Part shown: in pieces, positions 21,496 to 34,652 of the stretch
Numbering within the stretch: the first letter of the stretch is position 1
How the letters are laid out: each line of letters opens with the position of its first letter
Origin: Rhipicephalus microplus
Lineage: Eukaryota > Arthropoda > Arachnida > Ixodida > Ixodidae
Direction: 5' to 3'
NCBI RefSeq assembly: GCF_043290135.1
Contig: NC_134701.1
Location: forward strand, 3,801,001 to 3,865,000
DNA length: 64,000 nt
Made by a program: the position numbers and the translations under genes
The notes under the pieces: generated by a model
The model's database searches: none
What the model saw: only the letters and a program-made list of their open reading frames with translations
Told to the model about the DNA's origin: nothing

Positions 21496-24400
21496 AGGTA
21501 TGAACCGTCGTAAAACCGCATTAAACAATGTCACTTAGTGAGATGCAGTGTTTTTCACCTTTACAAGTTGGGAACTGTGATATCTAATGTGAAAGCGCTT
21601 GAAACCGTCATAATGTTGTAGAAAGCAATGTAAAGTAGCGAGTAAAACGTTTTCTAACGATAGGAGTGCGAAGGTTAGGTTGAGTTATGTTAGTTTAAGC
21701 TAGGTAGCGTCGTGCAACTACCAAAAACAACGTCATCTAACGATATAGTGTTGTTTTATTGCGAGTACGAAACTGCGATAGGTGAAATGTTGTGAAAGCA
21801 CACAAAACGGCATGAACAAGCCAAATACTGCGTTTTGTACCGTTACAAGTGCGAAACTGCTATGTTGTGATATTCTCGTTAAAGCGCATGCAAGCATCGT
21901 GAAACCTTAAAGAACGATGTCATTTAGCGAGATACAGCGTTCTGTACTGCAATAAGTTGGTGAAAAACTGTGAGGTTATGCAAATATCGTAATTGTGAAC
22001 GAAACAGTGTAATAGAGCGTTTTTCAATACAAGTACCAATGTTAGGTTAGGTTAAGATATGAACCGTCGTAAAACCGCATTAAACAATGTCACTTAGTGA
22101 GATGCAGTGTTTTTCACCATTACAAGTCGGGAACAGCGATATCTAATGTGAAAGCGCTTGCAAACGTCGTTAGGTTAGCTTAGGTTAGGTTAGGTTAGGT
22201 TAGGTTACGTTAGGTTAGGTTTGGTTAGGTTAGGTTAGGTTAGGTTAGGTTATGTTAGGTTAGGTTGGGTTAGGTTAGGTTAGGTTAGGTTAGGTTAAGA
22301 TATGAACCGCGCTAAAACCGCATTAAACAATGTCACTTAGTGAGATGCAGTGTTTTTCACCTTTACAAGTTGGGAACTGCGATATCTAATGTGAAAGCGC
22401 TTGAAACCGTCGTAATGTTGTAGAAAGCAATGTAAAGTAGCGAGTAAAACGTTTTCTAACGATAGAAGTGCGAAGGTTATGTTAGGTTGTTATGTTAGTT
22501 TAAGCTAGGTAGCGTCGTGAAACCACCAAAAACGACGTCATCTAACGAGATAGTGTTGTTTTATTGCGAGTACGAAACTGCGATAGGTAAATTGTTGTGA
22601 AAGCACACAAAACGGCATGAACAAGCCAAATACTGCGTGTTGTACCGTTACAAGTGCGAAACTGCTATGTTGTGACATTCTCGGTAAAGCGCATGCAAGT
22701 ATCGTGAAACCTTAAGAACGATGTCATTTAGCGAGATACAGCGTTCTGTACTGTAATAAGTTGGTGAGAAACTGTGAGGTCAAGCAAATATCGTAATTGT
22801 GAACGAAACAGTGTAATTGAGCGTCTTTAGATACAAGTGCGAATGTTAGGTTAGGTTGACATATCAACCGTCGTAAAACCGCATTAAACAATGTCACTTA
22901 GTGAGATGTAGTGTTTTTCAACATTACAAGTCGGGAACTACGATATCTAATGTGAAAGCGCATGAAACCGTCGTAATCTTGTAGAAAACATTGTAAAGTT
23001 GCGAGTAAAACGTTTTTTAACGATAGAAGTACGAAGGTTAGGTTAGGTTAGGTTAGTTTAAGCTAGGTAGCGTCATGAAACTACCAAAAACGACGTCATC
23101 TAACGAGATAGTGTTGTTTTATTGCGAGTATTAAACTGCGATAGGTGAAATGTTGTGAATGCACACAAAACGGCATGAACAAGCCAAATACTGCGTGTTC
23201 TACCGTTACAAGTGCGAAACTGCTATATTGTGATATTCTCGTTAAAGCGAATGCAAGCATCGTGAAACCTTAAAGAACAATGTCATTTAGCGAGATACAG
23301 CGTTCTGTACTGCAATAAGTTGGTGAAAAACTGTGAGGTCATGCAAATATCTTAATTGTGAACGAAACAGTGTAATAGAGCGTTTTTCAATACAAGTACG
23401 AATGTTAAGTTAGGTTAAGATATGAACCGTCGTAAAACCGCATTAAACAATGTCACTTAGTGAGATGCAGTGTTTTTCACCATTACAAGTCGGGAACTGC
23501 GATATCTAATGTGAAAGCGCTTGCAAACGTCGTTAGGTTAGGTTAGGTTAGGTTAGGTTAGGTTACGTTAGGTTAGGTTTGGTTAGGTTAGGTTAGGTTA
23601 GGTTAGGTTAGGTTAGGTTGGGTTAGGTTAGCTTAGGTTACGTTAGGGTAAGGTATGAACCGTCGTAAAACCGCAATAAACAATGTCACTTAGTGAGATG
23701 CAGTGTTTTTCACCTTTACAAGTTGGGAACTGCGATATCTAATGTGAAAGAGCTTGAAACCGTCGTAATGTTGTAGAAAGCAATGTAAAGTAGTGAGTAA
23801 AACGTTTTCTAACGATAGAAGTGCGAAGGTTATGTTAGGTTGAGTTATGTTAGTTTAAGCTAGGTAGCATCGTGAAACCACCAAAAACGACGTCATCTAA
23901 CGAGATAGTGTTGTTTTATTGCGAGTACGAAACTGCGATAGGTAAAATGTTGTGAAAGCACACAAAATGGCATGAACAAGCCAAATACTGCGTGTTGTAC
24001 CGTTACAAGTGCGAAACTGCTATGTTGTGACATTCTCGGTAAAGCGCATGCAAGTATCGTGAAACCTTAAAGAACGATGTCATTTAGCGAGATACAGCGC
24101 TCTGTACTGTAATAAGTTGGTGAGAAACTGTGAGGTCAAGCAAATATCGTAATTGTGAACGAAACAGTGTAATTGAGCGTCTTTAGATACAAGTGCGAAT
24201 GTTAGGTTAGGTTGACATATCAACCGTCGTAAAACCGCATTAAACAATGTCACTTAGTGAGATGTAGTGTTTTTCAACATTACAAGTCGGGAACTACGAT
24301 ATCTAAAGTGAAAGCGCATGAAACCGTCGTAATCTTGTAGAAAACATTGTAAAGTTGCGAGTAAAACGTTTTCTAACGATAGAAGTGCGAAGGTTAGGTT

Positions 24401-27400
24401 AGGTTAGGTTAGTTTAAGCTAGGTAGCGTCGTGAAACTACCAAAAACGACGTCATCTAACGAGATAGTGTTGTTTTATTGCGAGTATTAAACTGCGACAG
24501 GTGAAATGTTGTGAATGCACACAAAACGGCATGAACAAGCCAAATACTGCGTGTTCTACCGTTACAAGTGCGAAACTGCTATATTGTGATATTCTCGTTA
24601 AAGCGCATGCAAGCATCGTGAAACCTTAAAGAACAATGTCATTTAGCGAGATACAGCGTTCTGTACTGCAATAAGTGGGTGAAAAACTGTGAGGTTATGC
24701 AAATATCGTAATTGTGAACGAAACAGTGTAATAGAGCGTTTTTCAATACAAGTACGAATGTTAAGTTAGGTTAAGATATGAACCGTCGTAAAACCGCATT
24801 AAACAATGTCACTTAGTGAGATGCAGTGTTTTTCACCATTACAAGTCGGGAACTGCGATATCTAATGTGAAAGCGCTTGCAAACGTCGTTAGGTTAGGTT
24901 AGGTTAGGTTACGTTAGGTTAGGTTTGGTTAGGTTAGGTTAGGTTAGGTTAGGTTATGTTAGGTTAGGTTGGGTTAGGTTAGCTTAGGTTACGTTAGGTT
25001 AAGGTATGAACCGTCGTAAAACCGCAATAAACAATGTCACTTAGTGAGATGCAGTGTTTTTCACCTTTACAAGTTGGGAACTGCGATATCTAATGTGAAA
25101 GCGCTTGAAACCGTCGTAATGTTATAGAAAGCAATGTAAAGTAGCGAGTAAAACGTTTTCTAACGATAGAAGTGCGAAGGTTATGTTAGGTTGAGTTATG
25201 TTAGTTTAAGCTAGGTAGCATCGTGAAACCACCAAAAACGACGTCATCTAACGAGATAGTGTTGTTTTATTGCGAGTACGAAACTGCGATAGGTAAAATG
25301 TTGTGAAAGCACACAAAATGGCATGAACAAGCCAAATACTGCGTTTTGTACCGTTACAAGTGCGAAACTGCTATGTTGTGATATTCTCGTTAAAACGCAT
25401 GCAAGCATCGTGAAACCTTAAAGAACGATGTCATTTAGCGAGATACAGCGTTCTGTACTGCAATAAGTTGGTGAAAAACTGTGAGGTTATGCAAATATCG
25501 TAATTGTGAACGAAACAGTGTAATAGAGCGTTTTTCAATACAAGTACCAATGTTAGGTTAGGTTAAGATATGAACCGTCGTAAAACCGCATTAAACAATG
25601 TCACTTAGTGAGATGCAGTGTTTTTCACCATTACAAGTCGGGAACTGCGATATCTAATGTGAAAGCGCTTGCAAACGTCGTTAGGTTAGGTTAGGTTAGG
25701 TTAGGTTAGGTTAGGTTACGTTAGGTTAGGTTTGGTTAGGTTAGGTTAGGTTAGGTTATGTTAGGTTAGGTTGGGTTAGGTTAGGTTAGGTTAGGTTAGG
25801 TTAAGATATGAACCGCGCTAAAACCGCATTAAACAATGTCACTTAGTGAGATGCAGTGTTTTTCACCTTTACAAGTTGGGAACTGCGATATCTAATGTGA
25901 AAGCGCTTGAAACCGTCGTAATGTTGTAGAAAGCAATGTAAAGTAGCGAGTAAAACGTTTTCTAACGATAGAAGTGCTAAGGTTATGTTAGGTTGAGTTA
26001 TGTTAGTTTAAGCTAGGTAGCGTCGTGAAACCACCAAAAACGACGTCATCTAACGAGATAGTGTTGTTTTATTGCGCGTACGAAACTGCGATAGGTAAAA
26101 TGTTGTGAAAGCACACAAAACGGCATGAACAAGCCAAATACTGCGTGTTGTACCGTTACAAGTGCGAAACTGCTATGTTGTGACATTCTCGGTAAAGCGC
26201 ATGCAAGTATCGTGAAACCTTAAGAACGATGTCATTTAGCGAGATACAGCGTGCTGTACTGCAATAAGTTGGTGAAAAACTGTGAGGTTATGCAAATATC
26301 GTAACTGTGAACGAAACAGTGTAATAGAGCGTTTTTCAATACAAGTACCAATGTTAGGTTAGGTGAAGATATGAACCGTCGTAAAACCGCATTAAACAAT
26401 GTCACTTAGTGAGATGCAGTGTTTTTCACCATTACAAGTCGGGAACTGCGATATCTAATGTGAAAGCGCTTGCAAACGTCGTTAGGTTAGGTTAGGTTAG
26501 GTTACGTTAGGTTAGGTTAGGTTAGGTAAGGATAATTTGGTTAGGTTAGGTAAGGTTAGGTTATGTTAGGTTAGGTTGGGTTAGGTTAGGTTAGGTTACG
26601 TTAGGTTAAGGTATGAACCGTCGTAAAACCGCAATAAACAATGTCACTTTAGCGAGATACAGCGTTCTGTACTGTAATAAGTTGGTGAGAAACTGTGAGG
26701 TCAAGCAAATATCGTAATTGTGAACGAAACAGTGTAATTGAGCGTCTTTAGATACAAGTGCGAATGTTAGGTTAGGTTGACATATCAACCGTCGTAAAAC
26801 CGCATTAAACAATATCACTTAGTGAGATGTAGTGTTTTTCAACATTACAAGTCGGGAACTACGATATCTAATGTGAAAGCGCATGAAACCGTCGTAATCT
26901 TGTAGAAAACATTGTAAAGTTGCGAGTAAAACGTTTTCTAACGATAGAAGTGCGAAGGTTAGTTTAGGTTAGGTTAGTTTAAGCTAGGTAGCGTCGTGAA
27001 ACTACCAAAAACGACGTCATCTAACGAGATAGTGTTGTTTTATTGCGAGTATTAAACTGCGATAAGTGAAATGTTGTGAATGCACACAAAACGGCATTAA
27101 CAAGCCAAATACTGCGTGTTCTACCGTTACAAGTGCGAAACTGCTATATCGTGATATTCTCGTTAAAGCGCATGCAAGCATCGTGAAACCTTAAAGAACA
27201 ATGTCATTTAGCGAGATACAGCGTTCTGTACTGCAATAAGTTGGTGAAAAACTGTGAGGTTATGCAAATATCGTAATTGTGAACGAAACAGTGTAATAGA
27301 GCGTTTTTCAATACAAGTACGAATGTTAGGTTAGGTTAAGATATGAACCGTCGTAAAACCGCATTAAACAATGTCACTTAGTGAGATGCAGTGTTTTTCA

Positions 27401-29195
27401 CCTTTACAAGTTGGGAACTGCGATATCTAATGTGAAAGCGCTTGCAAACGTCGTAATGTTGTAGAAAGCAATGTAAAGTAGCGAGTAAAACGTTTTCTAA
27501 CGATAGAAGTGCGAAGGTTATGTTATGTTGAGTTATGTTAGTTTAAGCTAGGTAGCGTCGTGAAACCACCAAAAACGACGTCATCTAACGAGATAGTGTT
27601 GTTTTATTGCGAGTACGAAACTGCGATAGGTAAAATGTTGGTTAGGTTAGGTTAGGTTACGTTAGGTTAGGTTAGGTTAGGTAAGGATAATTTGGTTAGT
27701 TTAGGTAAGGTTAGGTTATGTTAGGTTAGGTTAGGTTAGGTTAGGTTAGGTTACGTTAGGTTAAGGTATGAACCGTCGTAAAACCGCAATAAACAATGTC
27801 ACTTAGTGAGATGCAGTGTTTTTCACCTTTACAAGTTGGGAACTGCGATATCTAATGTGAAAGCGCTTGAAACCGTCGTAATGTTGTAAAAAGCAATGTA
27901 AAGTAGCGAGTAAAACGTTTTCTAACGATAGAAGTGCGAAGGTTATGTTAGGTTGAGTTATGTTAGGTTAGGTTGACATATCAACCGTCGTAAAACCGCT
28001 ATAAACAATGTCACTTAGATGTAGTGTTTTTCAACATTACAAGTCGGGAACTACGTTATCTAATGTGAAAGCGCATGAAACCGTCGTAATCTTGTAGAAA
28101 ACATTGTAAAGTGGCGAGTAAAACGTTTTCTAACGATAGAAGTGCGAAGGTTAGGTTAGTTTGAGCTATGTAGCGTCGTGAAACCACCAAAAACGATGTC
28201 ATCTAACGAGAAAGATTTGTTTTATTGCGAGTACGAAACTGCGATAGGTGAAATATTGTGAAAGCACACAAAATGGCATGAACTAGCCAGATACTGCGTC
28301 TTGTGTCGTTACAAGTGCGAAACTGCTTTATTGTGATATTCTTGTTAAAGCGCACGCAAGTATCGTGAAACCTTAAAGAACGATGTCATTTAGCGAGATA
28401 CAGCGTTCTGTACTGTAATAAGTTGGTGAGAAACTGTGAGGTCAAGCAAATATCGTAATTGTGAACGAAACAGTGTAATAGAGCGTTTTTTCAATACAAG
28501 TACGAATGTTAGGTTAGGTTAAGATATGAACCGTCGTAAAACCGCACTAAACAATGTCACTTAGTGAGATGCAGTGTTTTTCACCTTTACAAGTTGGGAA
28601 CTGCGATATCTAATGTGAAAGCGCTTGCAAACGTCGTAATGTTGTAGAAAACATTGTAAAGTTGCGAGTAAAACGTTTTCTAACGATAGAAGTGCGAAGG
28701 TTAGTTTAGGTTAGGTTAGTTTAAGCTAGGTAGCGTCGTGAAACTACCAAAAACGACGTCATCTAACGAGATAGTGTTGTTTTATTGCGAGTATTAAAAT
28801 GCGATAGGTGAAATGTTGTGAATGCACACAAAACGGCATTAACAAGCCAAATACTGCGTGTTCTACCGTTACAAGTGCGAAACTGCTATATTGTGATATT
28901 CTCGTTAAAGCGCATGCAAGCATCGTGAAACCTTAAAGAACAATGTCATTTAGCGAGATACAGCGTTCTGTACTGCAATAAGTTGGTGAAAAACTGTGAG
29001 GTTATGCAAATAACGTAATTGTGAACAAAACAGTGTAATAGAGCGTTCTTAGATACAAGTGCGAATGTTAGGTTAGGTTAAGATATGAACCGTCGTAAAA
29101 CCGTATTAAACAATGTCAATTAGTGAGATGCAGTGTTTTTCACCATTAAAAGTGGGGAACTGCGATATCTAATGTGAAAGCGCTTGCAACCGTCG
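21496..29195 (+). repeat. Rearranged satellite block with only short TTAGG arrays
   Basis: 7.7 kb without a long array. Short arrays lie at 22170-22297, 23533-23651, 24889-25001, 25681-25803, 26482-26609 and 27641-27763. Up to about 23330 it follows the higher-order unit. Beyond that it is a mosaic: the 24061 region has the 'gcgctctg' marker of the 8791 lineage but lacks the 'cttagatgtag' deletion that accompanies it there. Sub-repeats are joined out of phase at about 26646, where A jumps straight into E ('caatgtcactttagcgagatacagcg'), and at 27641, where C is cut by an array. The short antisense reading frames here are satellite by-products. No gene. Confidence 0.8.
27641..27763 (+). repeat. 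Short TTAGG array at the alternative joint inside sub-repeat C
   Basis: The array follows 'gataggtaaaatgttg' directly, where the intact satellite continues with tgaaagcacac. Sub-repeat C is thus cut in the middle. The array carries the 'taaggataatttgg' marker of long arrays, so it is probably a deleted long array rather than a new seed. The same joint is at 36691, 38437, 46081, 46505 and 56390. Confidence 0.8.
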
Positions 29196-29832
29196 TTAGG
29201 TTAGGTTAGATTAGGTTAGGTTAGGTTAGGTTAGGTTTGGTTAGGTTAGTTTAGGTTCGGTTAGGTTAGATTAGGTTAGGTTGGGTTGAGTTGGGTTAGG
29301 TTAGGTTAGGTTAGGTTAGGTTAGGTTACGTTAGGTTAGGTTAGGTTAGGTTAGGTTAGGTAAGGATAATTTGGTTAGGTTAGGTAAGGTTAGGTTAGGT
29401 TAGGTTAGGTTGGGTTGAGTGTTGTTGGGTTGGGTTGGGTTGGGTTAGGTTGTGTTAGGTTAGGTTACGTTACGTTAGGGTAGGTTAGGTTACGTTAGGT
29501 TACGTTAGGTTATGTTAGGTTAGGTTAGGTTACGTTAGGTTAGGTTAGGTCAGGTAAGGTTAGGTTACGTTAGAATAGGTTAGGTTAGGTTAGGTTACGT
29601 TAGGTTAGGTTAAGTTAGGTTAGGTTAGGTTTGGTTAGCTTAGGTTAGGTTAGCTTAGGTTAGGTTAGGTTGGGTTGGGTTGGGTTAGGTTGGGTTAGGT
29701 TAGGTTAGGTTGGGTTAGGTTGGGTTAGGTTAGTTTAGGTTAGGTTAGGTTAGGTTAGGTTAGGTTGGGTTGGGTTGGGTTAGGTTAGGTTAGGTTAGGT
29801 AAGGTTAGGTTAGGTTAGGTTACGTTAGGTTA
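29196..29832 (+). repeat. Long degenerate (TTAGG)n array 9
   Basis: About 640 bp with private 'agtttaggttcggttagg' near 29249 and TTGAG in 'gttgggttgagtgttgttggg'. Both are shared with the array at 33131, which pairs the two blocks. Confidence 0.88.
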
Positions 29833-31291
29833 AGGTATGAACCGTCGTAAAACCGCATTAAACAATGTCACTTAGTGAGATGCAGTGTTTTTCACCATTA
29901 CAAGTCGGGAACTGCGATATCTAATGTGAAAGCGCTTGCAAACGTCGTTAGGTTAGGTTAGGTTAGGTTAGGTTACGTTAGGTTAGGTTTGGTTAGGTTA
30001 GGTTAGGTTACGTTAGGTTAGGTTGGGTTAGGTTAGGTTAGGTTAGGTTAGGTTAAGATATGAACCGCGCTAAAACCGCATTAAACAATGTCACTTAGTG
30101 AGATGCAGTGTTTTTCACCTTTAAGGTTGAGAACTGCGATATCTAATGTGAAAGCGCTTGAAACCGTCGTAATGTTGTAGAAAGCAATGTAAAGTAGCGA
30201 GTAAAACGTTTTCTAACGATAGAAGTGCGAAGGTTATGTTAGGTTGAGTTATGTTAGTTTAAGCTAGGTAGCGTCGTGAAACCACCAAAAATGACGTCAT
30301 TTAACGAGATAGTGTTGTTTTATTACGAGTACGAAACTGCGATAGGTAAAATGTTGTGAAAGCACACAAAACGGCATGAACAAGCCAAATACTGCGTGTT
30401 GTACCGTTACAAGTGCGAAACTGCTATGTTGTGACATTCTCGGTAAAGCGCATGCAAGTATCGTGAAACCTTAAAGAACGATGTCCTTTAGCGAGATACA
30501 GCGTTCTGTACTGTAATAAGTTGGTGAGAAACTGTGAGGTCAAGCAAATATCGTAATTGTGAACGAAACAGTGTAATTGAGCGTCTTTAGTTACAAGTGC
30601 GAATGTTAGGTTAGGTTGACATATCAACCGTCGTAAAACCGCATTAAACAATGTCACTTAGTGAGATGTAGTGTTTTTCAACATTACAAGTCGGGAACTA
30701 CGATATCTAATGTGAAAGCGCATAAAACCGTCGTAATCTTGTAGAAAACATTGTAAAGTTGCGAGTAAAACGTTTTCTAACGATATAAGTGCGAAGGTTA
30801 GGTTAGGTTAGGTTAGTTTAAGCTAGGTAGCGTCGTGAAACTACCAAAAACGACGTCATCTAACGAGATAGTGTTGTTTTATTGCGAGTATTAAACTGCG
30901 ATAGGTGAAATGTTGTGAAAGCACACAAAACGGCATGAACAAGCCAAATACTGCGTGTTCACCGTTACAAGTGCAAAACTGCTATATTGTGATATTCTCG
31001 TTAAAGCGCATGCAAGCATCGTGAAACCTTAAAGAACAATGTCATTTAGCGAGATACAGCGTTCTGTACTGCAATAAGTTGGTGAAAAACTGTGAGGTTA
31101 TGCAAATATCGTAATTGTGAACAAAACAGTGTAATAGAGCGTTCTTAGATACAAGTGCGAATGTTAGGTTAGGTTAAGATATGAACCGTCGTAAAACCGT
31201 ATTAAACAATGTCAATTAGTGAGATGCAGTGTTTTTCACCATTAAAAGTGGGGAACTGCGATATCTAATGTGAAAGCGCTTGCAACCGTCG
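29833..31291 (+). repeat. Satellite spacer with one short TTAGG array
   Basis: A sub-repeat, short array 29948-30055, then the cgcgctaaaa form of A and two further A-F cycles. It contains a 4-5 bp deletion in A, 'cacctttaaggttgagaactg' near 30117, which is shared with 34037 and nowhere else. Compared with 33753-34652 it has one more spacer unit (559 bp). No gene. Confidence 0.83.
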
Positions 31292-31892
31292 TTAGGTTAG
31301 GTTAGGTTAGGTTAGGTTAGGTTAGGTTTGGTTAGGTTAGATTAGGTTAGGTTGGGTTGAGTTGGGTTAAGTTAGGTTAGGTTAGGTTAGGTTAGGTTAC
31401 GTTAGGTTAGGTCAGGTTACGTTAGGTTAGGTTAGGTTACGTTAGGTTAGGTTAGGTTAGGTAAGGATAATTTGGTTAGGTTAGGTAAGGTTAGGTTGGG
31501 TTGGGTGTTGTTGGGTTGGGTTGGGTTAGGTTGTGTTAGGTTAGGTTACGTTACGTTAGGTTACGTTAGGTTATGTTAGGTTAGGTTAGGTTACGTTAGG
31601 TTAGGTTAGGTCAGGTAAGGTTAGGTTACGTTAGAATAGGTTAGGTTAGGTTAGGTTAGGTTAGGTTAAGTTAGGTTAGGTTAGGTTTGGTTAGCTTAGG
31701 TAGGTTAGCTTAGGTTAGGTTAGGTTGGGTTGGGTTGGGTTGGGTTAGGTTAGGTTAGGTTAGGTTAGGTTGGGTTAGGTTAGTTTAGGTTAGGTTAGGT
31801 TAGGTTAGGTTGGGTTGGGTTGGGTTGGGTTAGGTTAGGTTAGGTTAGGTTAGGTTAGGTAAGGTTAGGTTAGGTTAGGTTACGTTAGGTTA
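31292..31892 (+). repeat. Long degenerate (TTAGG)n array 10
   Basis: About 600 bp. 'gggttaagttagg' near 31365, a direct jump 'taaggttaggttgggttgggtg' near 31488, and a shortened 'cttaggtaggttagc' near 31696 are shared with 34653-35269. It contains four TTGGG units in a row at 31810-31829. Confidence 0.88.
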
Positions 31893-33130
31893 AGGTATGA
31901 ACCGTCGTAAAACCACATTAAACAATGTCACTTAGTGAGATGCAGTGTTTTTCACCTTTACAAGTTGGGAACTGCGATATCTAATGTGAAAGCGCTTGCA
32001 AACGTCGTAATGTTGTAGGAAGCAATGTAAAGTAGCGAGTAAAACGTTTTCTAACGATAGAAGTGCGAAGGTTATGTTATGTTGAGTTATGTTAGTTTAA
32101 GCTAGGTAGCGTCGTGAAACCACCAAAAACGACGTCATCTAACGAGATAGTGTTGTTTTATTGCGAGTACGAAACTGCGATAGGTGAAATATTGTGAAAG
32201 CACACAAAATGGCATGAACTAGCCAGATACTGCGTCTTGTGTCGTAACAAGTGCGAAACTGCTTTATTGTGATATTCTCGTTAAAGCGCATGCAAGTATC
32301 GTGAAACCTTAAAGAACGATGTCATTTAGCGAGATACAGCGTTCTGTACTGTAATAAGTTGGTGAGAAACTGTGAGGTCAAGCAAATATCGTAATTGTGA
32401 ACGAAACAGTGTAATTGAGCGTCTTTAGATACAAGTGCGAATGTTAGGTTAGGTTGACTTATCAACCGTCGTAAAACCGTATTAAACAATGTCACTTAGT
32501 GAGATGTAGTGTTTTTCAACATTACAAGTCGGGAACTACGATATCTAATGTGAAAGCGCATGAAACCGTCGTAATCTTGTAGAAAACATTGTAAAGTGGC
32601 GAGTAAAACGTTTTCTAACGATAGAAGTGCGAAGGTTAGGTTAGGTTAGGTTAGTTTAAGCTAGGTAGCGTCGTGAAACTACCAAAAACGACGTCATCTA
32701 ACGAGATAGTGTTGTTTTATTGCGAGTATTAAACTGCGATAGGTGAAATGTTGTGAAAGCACACAAAACGGCATGAACAAGCCAAATACTGCGTGTTCTA
32801 CCGTTACAAGTGCGAAACTGCTATATTGTGATATTCTCGTTAAAGCGCATGCAAGCATCGTGAAACCTTAAAGAACAATGTCATTTAGCGAGATACAGCG
32901 TTCTGTACTGCAATAAGTTGGTGAAAAACTGTGAGGTTATGCAAATAACGTAATTGTGAACAAAACAGTGTAATAGAGCGTTCTTAGATACAAGTGCGAA
33001 TGTTAGGTTAGGTTAAGATATGAACCGTCGTAAAACCGTATTAAACAATGTCAATTAGTGAGATGCAGTGTTTTTCACCATTAAAAGTGGGGAACTGCGA
33101 TATCTAATGTGAAAGCGCTTGCAACCGTCG
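31893..33130 (+). repeat. Satellite spacer, two cycles plus A
   Basis: Two A-F cycles without a short array. It carries the 'gaaatattgtg', 'actagccagatactgcgtc' variants in C and D of the first cycle, a sub-lineage also seen near 28250, 35575, 44170, 55260 and 61770. No gene. Confidence 0.83.
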
Positions 33131-33752
33131 TTAGGTTAGGTTAGGTTAGGTTAGGTTAGGTTAGGTTAGGTTTGGTTAGGTTAGTTTAGGTTCGGTTAGG
33201 TTAGATTAGGTTAGGTTGGGTTGAGTTGGGTTAGGTTAGGTTAGGTTAGGTTAGGTTAGGTTACGTTAGGTTAGGTTAGGTAAGGATAATTTGGTTAGGT
33301 TAGGTAAGGTTAGGTTAGGTTAGGTTAGGTTGGGTTGAGTGTTGTTGGGTTGGGTTGGGTTGGGTTAGGTTGTGTTAGGTTAGGTTACGTTACGTTAGGT
33401 TAGGTTAGGTTAGGTTACGTTAGGTTACGTTAGGTTATGTTAGGTTAGGTTAGGTTACGTTAGGTTAGGTTAGGTCAGGTAAGGTTAGGTTACGTTAGAA
33501 TAGGTTAGGTTAGGTTAGGTTACGTTAGGAGAGGTTAAGTTAGGTTAGGTTAGGTTTGGTTAGCTTAGGTTAGGTTAGCTTAGGTTAGGTTAGGTTGGGT
33601 TGGGTTGGGTTAGGTTGGGTTAGGTTAGGTTAGGTTGGGTTAGGTTGGGTTAGGTTAGTTTAGGTTAGGTTAGGTTAGGTTAGGTTGGGTTGGGTTGGGT
33701 TAGGTTAGGTTAGGTTAGGTAAGGTTAGGTTAGGTTAGGTTACGTTAGGTTA
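33131..33752 (+). repeat. Long degenerate (TTAGG)n array 11 (partner of array 9)
   Basis: Shares 'agtttaggttcggttagg' and the TTGAG form with 29196-29832. It has a one-off 'ttacgttaggagaggtt' near 33522. Confidence 0.88.
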
Positions 33753-34652
33753 AGGTATGAACCGTCGTAAAACCGCATTAAACAATGTCACTTAGTGAGA
33801 TGCAGTGTTTTTCACCATTACAAGTCGGGAACTGCGATATCTAATGTGAAAGCGCTTGCAAACGTCGTTAGGTTAGGTTAGGTTAGGTTAGGTTACGTTA
33901 GGTTAGGTTTGGTTAGGTTAGGTTAGGTTACGTTAGGTTAGGTTGGGTTAGGTTAGGTTAGGTTAGGTTAGGTTAAGATATGAACCGCGCTAAAACCGCA
34001 TTAAACAATGTCACTTAGTGAGATGCAGTGTTTTTCACCTTTAAGGTTGAGAACTGCGATATCTAATGTGAAAGCGCTTGAAACCGTCGTAATGTTGTAG
34101 AAAGCAATGTAAAGTAGCGAGTAAAACGTTTTCTAACGATAGAAGTGCGAAGGTTATGTTAGGTTGAGTTATGTTAGTTTAAGCTAGGTAGCGTCGTGAA
34201 ACTACCAAAAACGACGTCATCTAACGAGATAGTGTTGTTTTATTGCGAGTATTAAACGGCGATAGGTGAAATGTTGTGAAAGCACACAAAACGGCATGAA
34301 CAAGCCAAATACTGCGTGTTCACCGTTACAAGTGCAAAACTGCTATATTGTGATATTCTCGTTAAAGCGCATGCAAGCATCGTGAAACCTTAAAGAACAA
34401 TGTCATTTAGCGAGATACAGCGTTCTGTACTGCAATAAGTTGGTGAAAAACTGTGAGGTTATGCAAATATCGTAATTGTGAACAAAACAGTGTAATAGAG
34501 CGTTCTTAGATACAAGTGCGAATGTTAGGTTAGGTTAAGATATGAACCGTCGTAAAACCGTATTAAACAATGTCAATTAGTGAGATGCAGTGTTTTTCAC
34601 CATTAAAAGTGGGGAACTGCGATATCTAATGTGAAAGCGCTTGCAACCGTCG
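33753..34652 (+). repeat. Satellite spacer with one short TTAGG array, one unit shorter than its partner
   Basis: Short array 33868-33975, then A to F and a final A. Landmark offsets to 29833-31291 change from 3920 (cgcgctaaaa) to 3361 (gttcttagat), a loss of 559 bp. This is one spacer cycle, with the joint in sub-repeat C. No gene. Confidence 0.84.

Larger units (their letters stand above)
12097..23330 (+). repeat. Higher-order repeat, copy 2 (about 11.2 kb)
   Basis: The tandem partner of 1-12096, lacking the 809-bp internal duplication. It shares private variants such as the 'aaggtcagg' unit in its first long array, 'gttgtgttggg' in its third, and 'gggtaggg' plus 'gggatagg' in its fourth. 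The copy loses register near 23330. There the text becomes ctgtgaggtcatgc followed later by gttaagttagg, which matches the region near 8030-8100 and not the expected 12020-12100. The right edge is therefore a recombination joint, placed to within about 60 bp. Confidence 0.8.

Noticed and set aside
30292..30299. Perfect CRE palindrome tgacgtca
   Set aside because: It arises from a single change in the abundant aaaacgacgtcat word of sub-repeat C and has no gene next to it.
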